Of a stretch of 64,000 nucleotides of DNA, positions 1 to 11,000 are shown piece by piece. A program made the translations under genes and the position numbers. Numbering within the stretch: position 1 is the first letter of the stretch; each line of letters starts with the position of its first letter. The notes beneath the pieces are model-generated. The model had not been told where the DNA came from. It searched no databases and saw only the letters and a program-made list of their open reading frames with translations. The DNA comes from Tolypocladium sp. Sup5 PDA-1 (taxonomy: Eukaryota > Ascomycota > Sordariomycetes > Hypocreales > Ophiocordycipitaceae), in contig JPHH03000010.1 of the NCBI GenBank assembly GCA_000750105.3, positions 186,001-250,000 on the forward strand, in the 5' to 3' direction.

Positions 1-27
1 ATGGTGAACTGTGCTAACGGGATCCAG

Positions 28-187
28 ACCAGAGAGCATGCTGGCAACGCTCAAGGTGCTGCGGGAAGAGTACGGCTCCGTCGAGGACTACGTCGTAAAC
101 GTGTGTGGGCTGTCGAAGGAGGAGATTGATGGCATTCGACGCAACCTCGGGGCTGATACCCAAGCGCCTGCTTCATCGGCGTTGTGA
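28..187 (+). CDS. Tyrosine-phosphatase-like protein, last exon (5' truncated)
   Basis: This is the final exon of a gene that starts before the window. An intron tail is visible first: branch site GCTAAC at 13-18 and acceptor CAG at 25-27. The exon then reads PESMLATLKVLREEYGSV, followed by EDYVVNVCGLSKEEIDGIRR and a stop at 185-187. A terminal 'ESM...L..YGSVE.Y....GLS..EI..IR' block is typical of the C-terminus of the IphP-like tyrosine/serine protein phosphatases of fungi. The catalytic HCxxGKDRT loop would lie upstream and is not visible. In-frame stops before position 25 rule out simple upstream extension and support the intron. The family call is from the tail alone, so it is tentative. 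Confidence 0.6.
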
Positions 188-304
188 TTGATAGACGTTG
201 TAGATTGTCTAATACAGCATTGTACATGGCTCTGGTAGTATTGTACAACGGGCTCGATCCCGCTCATCCACATCTTACAAGTAATCCTTTCCAAACAAAG
301 CCGC

Positions 305-1439
305 TCAAGGAACAGACGTCGGGATCTTGACCACGCCCCGCTTGCGGTCGTCAAACGGCGCCCCGTACCTCCACCCCGTAGCCCTCCTCGACTTTCCATC
401 TCGGCCCGCGTCGTCAGCGTTGACCTCCTTGAACCGAAATTCGTACCGGTCTGTCTGCACCCTTGTCGTCATCTTCTCCTCCTTTTGCTGCTGCTTGACT
501 ATCCTCCGCGCCACAGCGTCCTCCTCCCTCTGTGTCGTGTCCCTGAACTTTTCCATGCTCTCGTCACGGCTCTTGCCCGAGAGAATCTCCCGCTCCATGG
601 CGATGAGCTCGGGCTGCGGCGACCGCGCGTCCGCCGAGAGCATGCCATCGTGGAACGCCTTGGCGGCGTCCTCGCGCGTAAAGTGCCGCGACTCGGACAC
701 GGGCACGAAGAGTTGTTGCATCGTCAGTTTGTGCACGTGCACCTCGTTGACCGGCTCGTGGGGCATGTTCTGCTCGCCCTCGCGGTACGACGTCTTGGGC
801 AGCATGCTCATGACGGCCTTGGCGTAGGGGATGGCCAGTTTCTTGCCCTGTAACGCAGTCATCAGCGCTGTCCAGCAACAGTGGTTCAACGAGCATAACG
901 GAGTAGATAGCAAATCAGTAACAAAAGGTTAACCATGGGTATGTGTCTTCAAGACTAATCGAAAAATTTTGGTGTCTCATCATAGCATGTCGGTATCGGG
1001 TGTCAGGCAAAAAATGTGTACTCACGTCTCTCTGCCACTGCTTCTCCACCTCCTTTAACCGCACCACGGCCGCCACTCTCCGCACGTCGACGTGCATCTC
1101 CGCAGACACAGCCTTGAGCGACTCGCCGCGCTGCGTCACCTTGTCCCAAATGAGCTCGCGCGTCTGCTCGTCCAGCACGGGCTGGCTGCGGAACAGCGGG
1201 TTCTGCGGGAACGGCTGGTCCTGGAACGGCCCCAGGTACCGCGGGCCGCGGCCGCCCTCGGACAGCTCCCGGCCCTCGCGCGACTTGATCCATTGGTACA
1301 TCTGCTGCCGCGCGCGGCTCATCTTCTCGCGGCACGGCGTCGTGCTGAAGGCGCGCGAAAGGGGCGCCGCCCGGCAGTGGGCATGCAGCAACACGTCGGT
1401 CGCCAGCGACACCGACGGCGCTTGTATTCTGGGGGGCAT
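305..1439 (-). CDS. Mitochondrial small-subunit ribosomal protein mS45 (Bot1-like)
   Basis: Exons are 1439..1026 and 847..305, joined in phase 0 across an intron with donor GTGAGT, giving 318 residues. The N-terminus is basic and hydroxylated with a likely matrix cleavage around RAFSTTPCRE (residues 30-38), as expected for import into mitochondria. After it come MYQWIKSREG, RYLGPFQDQPFPQNPLFRSQ, a helical VSAEMHVDVRRVAAVVRLKE block and, in exon 2, PYAKAVMSML, NMPHEPVNEVHVH and FVPVSESRHFTREDAAKAF. This order matches the fungal Bot1p/mS45 family of mitoribosome components (also called eukaryotic mitochondrial regulator protein). The intron sits between RLKEVEKQWQRD and GKKLAIPYAKA, inside the conserved domain, and removing it restores the family sequence. 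The C-terminal tail is charged (KQQQKEEK) and probably extends over rRNA. The family call is firm; the start is the only Met giving a presequence. Confidence 0.85.
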
Positions 1440-2111
1440 CTTCGAAGGCGATCGGCTAGCTGTGATGAGTCCCCGTCGCGACGTCCTGCATCCTGCGCCA
1501 ATGGCTTGGACGGACGAATTGTCGTGATTTCGGATGTGTAGCTTGAAGGATTGAGGAGCACACGAGGAGCTTTTGGTGTGGCATTTTTTCGGGTGGTCGG
1601 AGTATCTGTTTTTGCGGTCCGACTGCAGTGGAGAGCTCTGTGGTCTGTGTCGAGGGATGTAGGGCAGCTGGAGCTCCCATCACAAGCCGAGGTTGGACAC
1701 AGCCAAAGTATCGTTTGGTGGGTGCTAAAGAAAGGGAATGAAATGAAAAACTATTCCCATTCCCATTTGTGCATTGACTCCCAAGTCTGTGTGTTGCTGG
1801 TGTAGTCCACGGATTGGCACCAAGGTTTTGGCACCGGTAGAGCTTCAAGCGTATTGGTGCAATACTTAGCCTCAACCTGACACCAACTCACAACGACCTA
1901 GACAGAAAGCTTGGCTCTTCAGTATATTCATTACAATGCAATATTAAATCCACCCCTCAGATACATGCGTTATTGGTATCATCCCATGCCTCATTTCCGT
2001 CCTTCCCAACCTCATAAATCAGAGTGCTCTACAGCCCATGTACAATATGCAACACCCGTCCGCGTGAATATAGAAGGTAGGAGGGCTTCCTCGGCCCGTA
2101 TGTGACTGCTC
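1440..2111. other. Intergenic, 672 bp
   Basis: This stretch lies upstream of the mS45 gene and downstream of ssk1, both on the minus strand. It should hold the mS45 promoter and the ssk1 terminator. Small reading frames occur but none carries a recognisable domain or splice partner. I see no RNA gene or repeat. Confidence 0.6.
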
Positions 2112-4607
2112 TCACGCCGACGATAGCAAGGAGCGGTTCTTCTTGGCCTTGGCCTTGGCCTTCTCCGCCTTTTTGCTCGCCTCCGTCTCCTCGACCTGCT
2201 GCGAAAAGTCCTTCCACTTGCGCCAGCCGTCAAAGTCGATGAGGGCCTGCATGCAGCCCCATTCCATCACCTTGCGCTCGAGCCAGACAAAGTTGACGGG
2301 CTAGTAAAGTTAGCGAGTTTACGGACGCATGTGAGGTGGTCGGCCTACCTTGGTCAAAAAGTCGTTGCAGCCGGCGGCCAGGGCTTCGTGCCTGTCGCTC
2401 TGCAGTGAGCTGGCCGTCAGCGCGACGATGATGACGGGACTCTTGAACAGCGACTGGTTCTCTAGGCGGTCCTGATCCTTGAGCTCATGGCTGGCACCCG
2501 TGTCCTCTGGCATGCTGCTCGGCGACGACGAAAATACACCAATCGAGTTGACCCTCTCCAACCTCCGAATCTCCCTCGTGGCATCCAGGCCATTCATGAC
2601 GGGCAGCTGAATGTCCATGAGGACCAAGTGGAAGCCGCCGGTCCTCCACTTCTTGACGGCGTCCCGCCCGTTCATGGCCGTCTGCCACCTCACCTTGAGC
2701 CGCTTGACAAAGGCTTCGAGCAGCTTCAGGTTAATGGGGTTGTCTTCGACGATAAGCACGCTGATGGACGGAACGGTGTTGTTGAGCATGTTGGCCGTCA
2801 GGCTCGAATATTCGGTAATCTTCTTGGTCTTTTTCGGTCGGGCACTGGACGATCGCGGAGAGGCTGTCCGGGGCGGGGGAGTCGCGACCCTCGCCGGCGA
2901 CGGCTCGGGTGCAGGGCCCGGCGATTTGGGCATGGGCGCCTTGGCCGTTGACAGGCCGGCTTGGTGATCTGAAGAGCTGGAATGAGTTCGGGAATGGGTT
3001 ACCCGCGCGGGGAGATGCTGCGTACCATGGCTGGCGTTGGTACCTGCTGACCCCGGCGGGTGCCCGCCTATTATCGTCGGGGACGACGTGTGTCCTCTGA
3101 CCAGCCTCGGCCTGTCTGATCGTTCTCTGTGCGCGCGCGGTCTGGTGCCGCCGGGCGAAGGTATGGGTGGGATGTGGCCGGTGCCAAGGACGGCAATCGA
3201 ATGCGAGACTGTGCCATTAGTTGGCGCTGGGACAGAATGCGGAAGATGGGGTGACGGTACGGCCACGACGGGAGGAAAGTATCCTTCCCCAGCCTCGGAT
3301 GGTCGTCCGTCGTCTGTTAGGTAAAGGGTGGCGGTAGTGCCCGGGGGAGGCGGCGCTCGAGGAGATGCCTTGGGCGTGCGCCGCGGAATGTCGATGATGA
3401 GGGCTTCGTCGACGGTCTGGCCGCCTGGGAAATACCGATCCAGCGTCCTGGCCATGGTTTCCTCGGGACCCAAGACTCGCTCCTTGTCCTGGTCCCTGGG
3501 GCAGACGCGAATGTTGAGATCGGGCGAGTCGAACGTGCGGCCCAGCGAGTTGGCGTATTTGCGCAGAATCATGTCACGGACGTCGTCGACGAGGTCCTCC
3601 TCGTTGATAGTGATGGTGGTGGCCGAGGCGTGGGGCCGCCTCACCCAGATCTTCCGAGTCACCATGTTGACGTCGATGGAGGGCCTCGGGCCCGTGTCTG
3701 CGCTATCGTTTGCCGGGTTCGGGCTGTGGAGGAGCGTCCTGATGAGGCTCGTCTGGCGGCTCGCAAACAGGCTTTGGCGGCGCGGCAACTCGGGCGGGTC
3801 GAGGGTACTGGAAGCCGGAGTCCGTGATGAAGATGGAGCGTCGAAGCCGGGGGTTGACGCCGCGACGGGTGTCGGTGCAGCAACGGCAGAAGAAGGCGCT
3901 ACGCTCAGTTGGTCGTGGCCGTTGCCATGGCGCGGTTGCAAAGGATCGGTGCCCGGGTCGTCGCTGGCATCGATGTGCGCGCTGGAGCTCGAAGTCGTCG
4001 CCGCGGGAATCGAGTATTCGTGGATGCTGCGCAGAAGGGAGCCGCCTGCGAGGGGGAGGGATGTCGGGGGTGGAGGAGGCGACACCGATTGCGGTGGTGG
4101 GCGAGGAGGAGCGGGACCTGTTGGGGACGCCGATGGTGGTGGTGGAGGTGAAGACGACGGTGCGGGTGAAGCTCGAGGCTCGCGGAGGTGAGCTTGGTGA
4201 GGTTCCGTTTGCAGATCACTTCCTGTTCGCGTGACCTTGGTCAGGTCCAGGTGCTGCCCAGGCGCGTGCTGCAGGTGGGCCTGAGCAGGCGCTGAAGAAG
4301 CCGCTGTGGTGGCTGCAGCGGCCACTGAGCCGGAGCTGCTGTCGAGGCCACGGCCGTCGTCGGCAGCGGGCGCGACGACGTGGAGGCCTGCGCCGTCGTC
4401 GACGCCGTCGTAGGTGCTCGCCCGACTCATCCGACTCGGCCGGCTCATCTGGCTGGGCTGCTGCTGGAGGCTAAAGGACGAGTGTTCGCGATGCTGCAGC
4501 GACAAGGCGTCCGTGAGGGCGCTGCTCGACGAGGCCAGCGACGGTGCTGCTGAGCGCCGCCGCCGTGACAGCCGCGCCTTGATTCGCGACGCGATTTCAG
4601 ACGCCAT
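2112..4607 (-). CDS. ssk1: Response regulator Ssk1 of the HOG osmostress pathway
   Basis: Exons are 4607..2349 and 2300..2112, phase 0, giving 815 residues. The first 600 residues are low-complexity (Ser/Pro/Ala, runs of P). A receiver domain follows: VLIVEDNPINLKLLEAFVKR near residue 620, phosphoacceptor Asp in LVLMDIQLPVMNG near residue 665, Thr in IIVALTASS and Lys in GCNDFLTK. The second exon gives PVNFVWLERKVMEWGCMQAL and then IDFDGWRKWKDF, a C-terminal signature specific to fungal Ssk1. In this family the phosphorylated regulator restrains the MAPKKK Ssk2/22, and loss of phosphate under osmotic stress turns the HOG MAP kinase on. The tail ends in a Lys/Ala-rich run (AKAKAKK). The receiver contains an inserted loop (SSSPSSMPEDTGASHELKDQ) between its fourth strand and the ALTA motif, which is common in this family. 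It is transcribed away from the CCD97-like gene. Confidence 0.92.
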
Positions 4608-5695
4608 CGAGCAGGCTCAGGCGTTTGGCTAGAGTAGAGTTTGCGCGTGGAGGTTGGTCATTTCCTGGGCAATAGCGGAACAGCGAATTGCTCAGGAGAG
4701 GGCTGCATTGCGGCCTGATGGACGAGGAACGTGCAGCACTTGGTGAAGAGGCTGTGTGGACTGAGGAAGTGATCCATTGCGCAGCATCCGAGCAAACGAC
4801 CCGGGGCTGATATAGCCATCCATCTATCGATTATACTTGCATGGTCTAGTCCGTACGGAGTACCGTCTCATTATGCCTTCAATCGATTATTACGTCTATC
4901 CCGCGTGTCGCTGCGGCACGACTACCAAACTGGGTCGCCAGCATGAACCGGACGCTTGCTGCTCGTGTACTCTTAACTCGTGCGAGCGTGTTCCGTTGGC
5001 CAGTTTGCTGTACATTTACGTTTGCCCTCTGGCAAAAAATGCAGGGGGGGGGCTAAATTAATACGCCTTTGCCGTAATAGGGTGAGGCGAGATTCTGTCT
5101 CTAATCCGTACATTTGCCTGCCTCGGAGCTGCATCTCGATCGCGCGCCACCCTGGTAAAGGCAAGCCACACGCGCCTTGGGACATTGAGAGTCCGCGCTT
5201 TGATTCACAGCGGCGAGGTTCCTGGCGGTCCTTCTTTTGGCTCTTGATTACCATTGTACGAAAGAGAAGACAGACTACCTAGGTAAAGTGGTCGCTCGGT
5301 GCGTTCCATTGGAAGCAAACAGTTACAGGATCACATGTGCCTGGCTCGATGAATGACCCTGACGCATGGTCTCCTTCGTACTTCCTTGAGCACCGGGAAC
5401 CAATTCGCATATCGTAAAAAAAACACGAAAAGTTTAAACAATACTAAAGGGTCCCTGCGCAATAATTTGGATGCAATGCAGATATTCACCAGGTGAATGT
5501 GTTCTGAGTGAAGTGCTGGCGCTGTAGCTTCGACGGCCCACCGTGATTCGCCCCGCCACTGGATAACCTCTTCTGTGGCTCGTGAACCGTGACCATCCAC
5601 CTCGGGCAACTCAACTTGCCGTTTTCACCAGCGACGTCTGCAAACACCATCTCTAGTCACGCCGTGGAGACGCTGCCATACTTCTCCATGCTGAA
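4608..5695. other. Divergent intergenic region, 1.09 kb
   Basis: This region separates the starts of ssk1 (minus) and the CCD97-like gene (plus), so it should carry both promoters. It contains one TACGGAGTA element at 4854-4862 and short A/G runs. No coding domain or RNA gene is evident. Confidence 0.55.
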
Positions 5696-6452
5696 ATGGA
5701 TATTGATGCCAGTCCCGGCGACGGCTTCGAGAAACCGGTCCCCCGACAGCCCAAGTCGCCCCGCAAGGCGGCACAGATCCAGGCCCAGAACCGTCGGCGG
5801 GAGTGGCTCGAACGGAACCCGTCCTACTTTGAGAGCTTGGAGCATGAGCTCGCAGGTGTGTTTCTCCTTTCATCATGCAATATGCACAAGCACATGCTTC
5901 GCTGTGCGATCGAACGATGACATGCTCACTCGAGTATCACGTGTAGATCCCATTCTGTATGAGCGCCTTGTGAAGCGATTCCAGACCACCACGGAGCGCC
6001 AAGACGAGAGCAAGGTAAAGGGATTCGGTCGCACTCTGGAAGCAGACCTCGCCCGCGGAGAGCAGCGTCTTTCCAACCTCGACTCCAATGTCGACTCCAA
6101 CCTCGAATCCAACGTCGACTCCAACGTCGTCTCCAACGTCGACTCCAACGGCGCAGACGGCGGCCACTTAACCGCGCCACCGGCCAAGGGCATCGACGAC
6201 CCCTGGGACAGCGTCGCTTCGGGGAAAGAGCACGGCGGCGAACTGTGGCACGAGTTTCTCCAGGAGCGCTTCATCCGTGGCGGGGACGACGAGTTTGACT
6301 ACGCGGACGTGGATGACAACGAGGAGCTCGATGTCTTGGCTAGGCGGGAGGCCCAGGACGAGTGGTTTGAGGACGAGGAGCCGAGCTGGGCGGCTGAGGG
6401 TGATGCGGATGTGCGTATGAGGCAAGGGGACACGGGCGTTCAAGACTTTTGA
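5696..6452 (+). CDS. CCD97-like coiled-coil domain protein
   Basis: Exons are 5696..5855 and 5947..6452 (phase 1, donor GTGTGT), giving 221 residues. Conserved segments are RRREWLERNPSYFESLEHEL, DPILYERLVKRFQT spanning the intron, and a C-terminal acidic block LWHEFLQERFIRGGDDEFDY, ADVDDNEELD, DEWFEDEEPSW. This is the layout of the coiled-coil domain-containing protein 97-like C-terminal family. CCDC97 has been linked to the SF3B part of the spliceosome in animals, so a splicing-related nuclear role is possible here, by inference only. Between the two conserved parts lies a tandem DSNV tetrapeptide run (residues about 96-121) encoded by a 12-bp minisatellite at 6072-6151, which is absent from the core of the family and is probably length-variable. 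The start codon was chosen because it precedes the conserved basic helix and the splice phase fits. Confidence 0.8.
6072..6151 (+). repeat. Coding minisatellite, 12-bp unit
   Basis: About six imperfect copies of GACTCCAACGTC lie in tandem inside exon 2 of the CCD97-like gene. They encode DSNV/DSNL/ESNV/VSNV repeats. The unit is a multiple of three, so copy-number changes would keep the frame. Confidence 0.85.
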
Positions 6453-6844
6453 TGTCTTCCTGGCGTTGTCTTCAATTTGCTGTCCGGTTCAGGCCGGAGA
6501 CGAGCGACTGCTCGACCCCGCCGGGCCGCCAGGCCGTGGGATTCAACCGCCCGGCTAAATCGGACTTGCACCTACGCAGGCATGGATAAATGGACGACGA
6601 GACGACTCCATGCCATCCAGCGGTGACAGTGAGACCGTAGGTATTGGACACCTTTTGTTGAGTATAAAGGTTTATACCCAGCCGCTCAGCAAGGCCACGA
6701 TATCCTCGCATTCATCTGTGGACACCTGCGCGCTCCTTGGAACAGCTGGGCAGCTAGCATTCAAGCTCCCTTCAAGTCCACTTACAGCTCGAGCCAGAAT
6801 ATCGGTACAACTACCATACAGCGTCACTCTCCCTCACTCACAAC
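6453..6844. other. Intergenic, 392 bp, promoter of GH43 gene
   Basis: This stretch lies between the CCD97-like stop and the GH43 start, both on the plus strand. A TATA-like box is present at 6663-6668, and a C/T-rich tract typical of fungal transcription starts precedes the ATG. No gene is seen. Confidence 0.5.
6663..6668 (+). promoter_or_regulatory. TATA-like box upstream of GH43
   Basis: TATAAA lies 177 bases before the GH43 start codon, in an otherwise GC-balanced gap. Position and strand fit a core promoter, but the sequence alone is short. Confidence 0.35.
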
Positions 6845-7834
6845 ATGCCTCCCCTCGTCACCCACATGTACACGGCCGACCCCTCGGCGCACCTCTTCAA
6901 CGGCCGCGTCTACATCTACCCCTCGCACGACCGCGAGACGGACATCCCGTTCAACGACAACGGCGACCAGTACGACATGGTCGACTACCACGTCTTCTCG
7001 CTCGACACGCTGCACCCTTCTCCCGGCCCTGTGACGGACCACGGACCCGTGCTGCGCCTTGAGGACGTCCCCTGGGCGGCGAAGCAGCTCTGGGCTCCCG
7101 ACGCGGCGGAAAAGGATGGCAAGTATTACTTGTACTTTCCGGCGAGGGACAGGGACGGCGTGTTCCGTATCGGTGTCGCAGAGGGGGACCGGCCGGAGGG
7201 CCCGTTTAGGGCGGACCCGAAGCCGATACCCGGGAGCTACAGCATCGACCCGGCGTGCTTTGTCGACCTCGACGGGCAGGCATATCTCTACTTTGGCGGC
7301 CTCTGGGGCGGCCAACTGCAATGCTACCAGGACGGCAACTCCTCATTCGACGCCTCCTGGCTCGGCCCCCGGGAACGCTCCGGCCCGTCCACCCCCTCCC
7401 AAGGCCCGCGCGTCGGCCTCCTCACTCCCTCGATGCACGCCCTCGCCTCCCCGCCGCGCGAGCTACCCATCCTAGCCCCCGAGACGGGCCGCCCCATCGC
7501 CGCCGACGACCACGCGCGGCGCTTCTTCGAGGCCGCGTGGGTGCACCGGCGCGGGGGCACGTACTACCTCAGCTACTCGACGGGGGACACGCACTTCCTG
7601 TGCTACGCGACGGCGGGGAGCCCGCTGGGCCCGTTTACGTACGCGGGGAGGCTGCTGGAGCCGGTGGGCAGCGGGTGGACGACGCATCATAGCGTGGTGG
7701 AGGTTGGGGGGCGGACGTATTTGTTTTATCATGACTGTGAGTTGAGTGGTGGGGTGGACCATTTGCGGTGTGTCAAGGTCAAGGAGATATTCTACGACGA
7801 GGAGGGGAGGATTCAGACGGCGACGGCGGACTGA
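6845..7834 (+). CDS. Glycoside hydrolase family 43 protein, intracellular
   Basis: A single-exon gene of 329 residues. The five-bladed beta-propeller family GH43 is recognised from the order of its three acidic catalytic residues: Asp12 in YTADPSAHLF (general base), Asp135 in YSIDPACF (pKa modulator) and Glu229 in RRFFEAAWVHRRGGTYYLSY (general acid). Supporting blocks are KQLWAPDAAEKDGKYYLYFP and GWTTHHSVVEVGGRTYLFYH. GH43 enzymes are alpha-L-arabinofuranosidases, beta-xylosidases or related arabinanases, so the substrate is probably an arabino- or xylo-oligosaccharide. There is no signal peptide: the protein starts MPPLVTHMYTADP, directly in the first blade, so it would act on imported oligosaccharides in the cytosol. 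It converges on the lipase gene with a 192-bp gap. The exact activity cannot be assigned from sequence. Confidence 0.88.
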   Translation: MPPLVTHMYTADPSAHLFNGRVYIYPSHDRETDIPFNDNGDQYDMVDYHVFSLDTLHPSPGPVTDHGPVLRLEDVPWAAKQLWAPDAAEKDGKYYLYFPARDRDGVFRIGVAEGDRPEGPFRADPKPIPGSYSIDPACFVDLDGQAYLYFGGLWGGQLQCYQDGNSSFDASWLGPRERSGPSTPSQGPRVGLLTPSMHALASPPRELPILAPETGRPIAADDHARRFFEAAWVHRRGGTYYLSYSTGDTHFLCYATAGSPLGPFTYAGRLLEPVGSGWTTHHSVVEVGGRTYLFYHDCELSGGVDHLRCVKVKEIFYDEEGRIQTATAD

Positions 7835-8026
7835 CGGAGGGAGAGATTCAAGCATTGGGACAGGATGATTGCATGTGCGAGGGTTCATTACTCGTGTGTC
7901 CGTCAGTCTATCCGTGTATGGTCTACATCTACCCTATCCATCAACTCGTACCTCGTATAATCATATGCCCCTGAAACAAAGAAAAGGTATCATTCGTGTG
8001 GGTACACAACGCCCTGGCATCTCACA

Positions 8027-11000
8027 TCACTCCACAACACCCAACCGCAGCTTGTTCAGCGCGTCCTCATACTTGGCCGGGCTGTGGTCCGTCAACATGC
8101 CCGTCCCAAATCGCACCTCGCCAAACCGCGCCTCCACGTCGCGCACGTACTTGAGCACCACCCGCTGCGCCGGCCGCCCCACCGGCCCCTCGTCCAGCGC
8201 GACGAACGCGTCCCGCCGCAGCACGCGCGTGCTCTCGATGGCAAAGACCTCGCCCGGGGGCACCAGCCGCGCGCTCGTCATGCTGTCGCGCAGGGCGCCC
8301 AGCGCAGGCAGCACCCACTGCTCGTCGGCCTCGCGCGGCGGCACGGCGGCGCAGGAGCGCGGCTGGGAGTGCCACTTGTCCGCGAGGCCGGCCTGCAGGG
8401 CGAGCCACATGCGCGCGCGGATCTCGGCGCGGGTGTGGCTGCCGTCGTCGGTCTTGAAGGCGAGCGCGAGGGCCTGCAGGTCGTGCAGCAGGCCGAGCGA
8501 GAGATGGGGCACGAGGTCGTTGCCGTGGACGACGCTGGTGATGAGGCCGCGGGTGATTTTGCGCAGCGAGGGGGACATGACGCCCGGCGGGCCGTAGGCG
8601 TACACGTGGATGCGGCGGCCGGAGGGGAGCCGGATGTCGCCGGAGCGGGCGTCGGCGGTGGCGGCGGAGGCGGGCCTCCACAGCCGGATGTGAGGCTCGG
8701 CGGAGATGACGAAGCCGGGCCCGTCGGGATTCGGCTGCGCGAGCATCACGCCCAGCAGGGACGTCACGGCGCCGCCGAGCGAGTGCCCGCACAGCACCAG
8801 GCCGTAGTCGGGGAACTCGCGCAGCGCCTCCTTGATGGTGACGAGCACGCGGCCGTCGTCGCCGTACAGCAGCCGCCGCGCCGACGCGTGGATGCCCTTG
8901 TGCACCTTGTACCGCCTCCCGCGCCAGATCATGTCGTCGTACTCGCACGCCATGTCCGCCATGACATCCTCGAAGCCCAGCGTGCCGCGGCAGGCCAGCA
9001 CCACGGCCTTGGCCTCGTGGTCGAGCGAGATGTAGTGCACCAGGGGCACGCCGGTGCCCGTCGCGCCGGACGCGTCGGCGCCGCCCTGGGGGTCGACGAA
9101 CGACGCGAGCAGGATGTTGCCCGCCTCGGACTCGGTGTGGTGCACGAAGTGGCGCACGTCGTGGTGCGTGCCGTCCCAGACGCCGAGCGCCGGCGGCTCC
9201 GTGGATATGCCCATGAACTTGAGGAAGTGCGACCCGTAGCATGCCGAGGAGAAGCGCATGTATCGGACGATGTTGGGGAGCAGGTGACCGGCGGGGAACG
9301 TGCCGTCGACGAAGCCCTCGCGGCGGAGGGTGCTGAGGGCGTCTGATGCGTTGTATGCGCTCTTCTGGTAGTAGGACGACAGGACGAGGGAGGACTGGGA
9401 GTCGTTTGTCGCGAGGCTGTAGAGGCTAGGGGCATACGACGTGGATCGACGATGGCCCTTGTGCGGCGAAGGAGGCACAGACGTGGCCGAGTAAACGTCA
9501 CTGCGCGGCCGCATCGTCGACTCTTGCGTGGAGTAGTCGGTCCGCACAATCGTCGGCGAGGCAGGCCGCATCTCCCCGTTGGATTGTATCGAGTAGGCGT
9601 CCGTCTGGGACACGATGGAGTCGCGCCGGCGCTCGTGGATGGACACGTAGCTGGCGCGCGAGCTGCTCCGCGGTATTGGTTCAGGAGTCTGAAGGGATCG
9701 TCGGGCGGCCAGGCTGTGTTGCATCTGCTGGTTCTGGTTCCGCGGAACAGAGGGCTTTGGCTTTCCGGCCCTTGGGTCTGGTGGATTGCTGCTGGTGCTG
9801 GGAGTCTTCCACTGCGGCTTGGGCTTGCTGGAGGCACGGCTTGCCTCGGGCGATGTTGCCTCCTTGTTCCAGATGTTGGAGAGGGACTGGCCGCCGCCCT
9901 TGAGGACCTGCTTCAGGCCGCTCCTCTTGTCGGTGGATTTCAAAGGCAAGGCAGACTCTCCCTTCTTTTTGGAGAGGGATCGCTTGCCGGAGTCTGACCC
10001 TGGGCGCGCGTTATCGCGCGAGCCTGTCCCGGTGAGTGGCGAACGCTGCTTCTTTTGGTTTGCCGTGGGCTCCGCGGGCGACGTGTGAGTCGGCTGTGAG
10101 GATCGTCGAAGCTTGCTGCTGCCGTCGACCTCGGCCGTGTCAGACATTGTGATTGTGGACGCGCCAGGGGTTGAAGGGGACGAGCTTGGAGGACTCTCCC
10201 ACACAGCACTCTCTTGGCCGGGCGCGAGCTTGGACAGCGAAGCAGGCGAGGAGTGGCTAAACGCGGGAGGGCCATCACAGGGAGCGGATGTTTGCCCGAT
10301 TTGCCGGGGACTGGATGGCCCATCGTCGGCCAACTCCACCACGGCCGGCTCAGATCCCTCGTCTTCGCCACGGAACCACGTCGACCGGAACTTGTCTCGC
10401 TGGATCCGGTAAACCACTCGATACGACGACTCCCCATTCTGCCCGCGAGGCGTCCATGGTCGGCGATTTGCTGAAGCAGACGACGGGCCCCGTGTCTCGA
10501 TAATCTCAGCTCCCGGAGGCGTAGGGAGCGACGGCAGGTCCGGCCCCTCGACGTCCACGGTAATTGTCTGGACAGAGGACACAGAGTTGGAGATGGACAC
10601 CGTAGTCCCGGGAGACAGCGACGAGATGATTTGACTCTTCATGCGCGCCAAGACGGCCTCGTCATCCTCCACGCCGTGTCGGTCGTGTCCCGGCCCAGGC
10701 CCAGCAACCCCCGAAGACGACAGCTCTCCGGCACCCGCATCGTCAGTATCCTGGACGTCGATGCGCTCGCCGTCGTTGAGGACGACGACATCCCATATAA
10801 TCTCCTCGTACGCTCGCCGGCGCTGCTCCTCCGCGGGCGACCTGCGACACGCCTGCTGGAGGTACGCCAGCGCCCCCAGCGCGAGGACGAGGTCCACGAC
10901 GCCCACCTTTTCGCGGCACGCGCCCGTGGCCGGGTTGTTGAACTCGCGGCGCACGAGCGTGACGATGCTGGCCACCGCCCGCGACGAGTCCGTCGAGCCG

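Noticed and set aside
3328..4191. 287-codon plus-strand frame over the ssk1 disordered region
   Set aside because: Low-complexity shadow of Ser/Pro-rich coding on the minus strand, with no domain.
8084..9346. 420-codon plus-strand frame antisense to the lipase domain
   Set aside because: It is rich in Ala, Arg, Gly and His, shows no domain and mirrors a GC-rich coding strand; the minus strand carries a full catalytic lipase.
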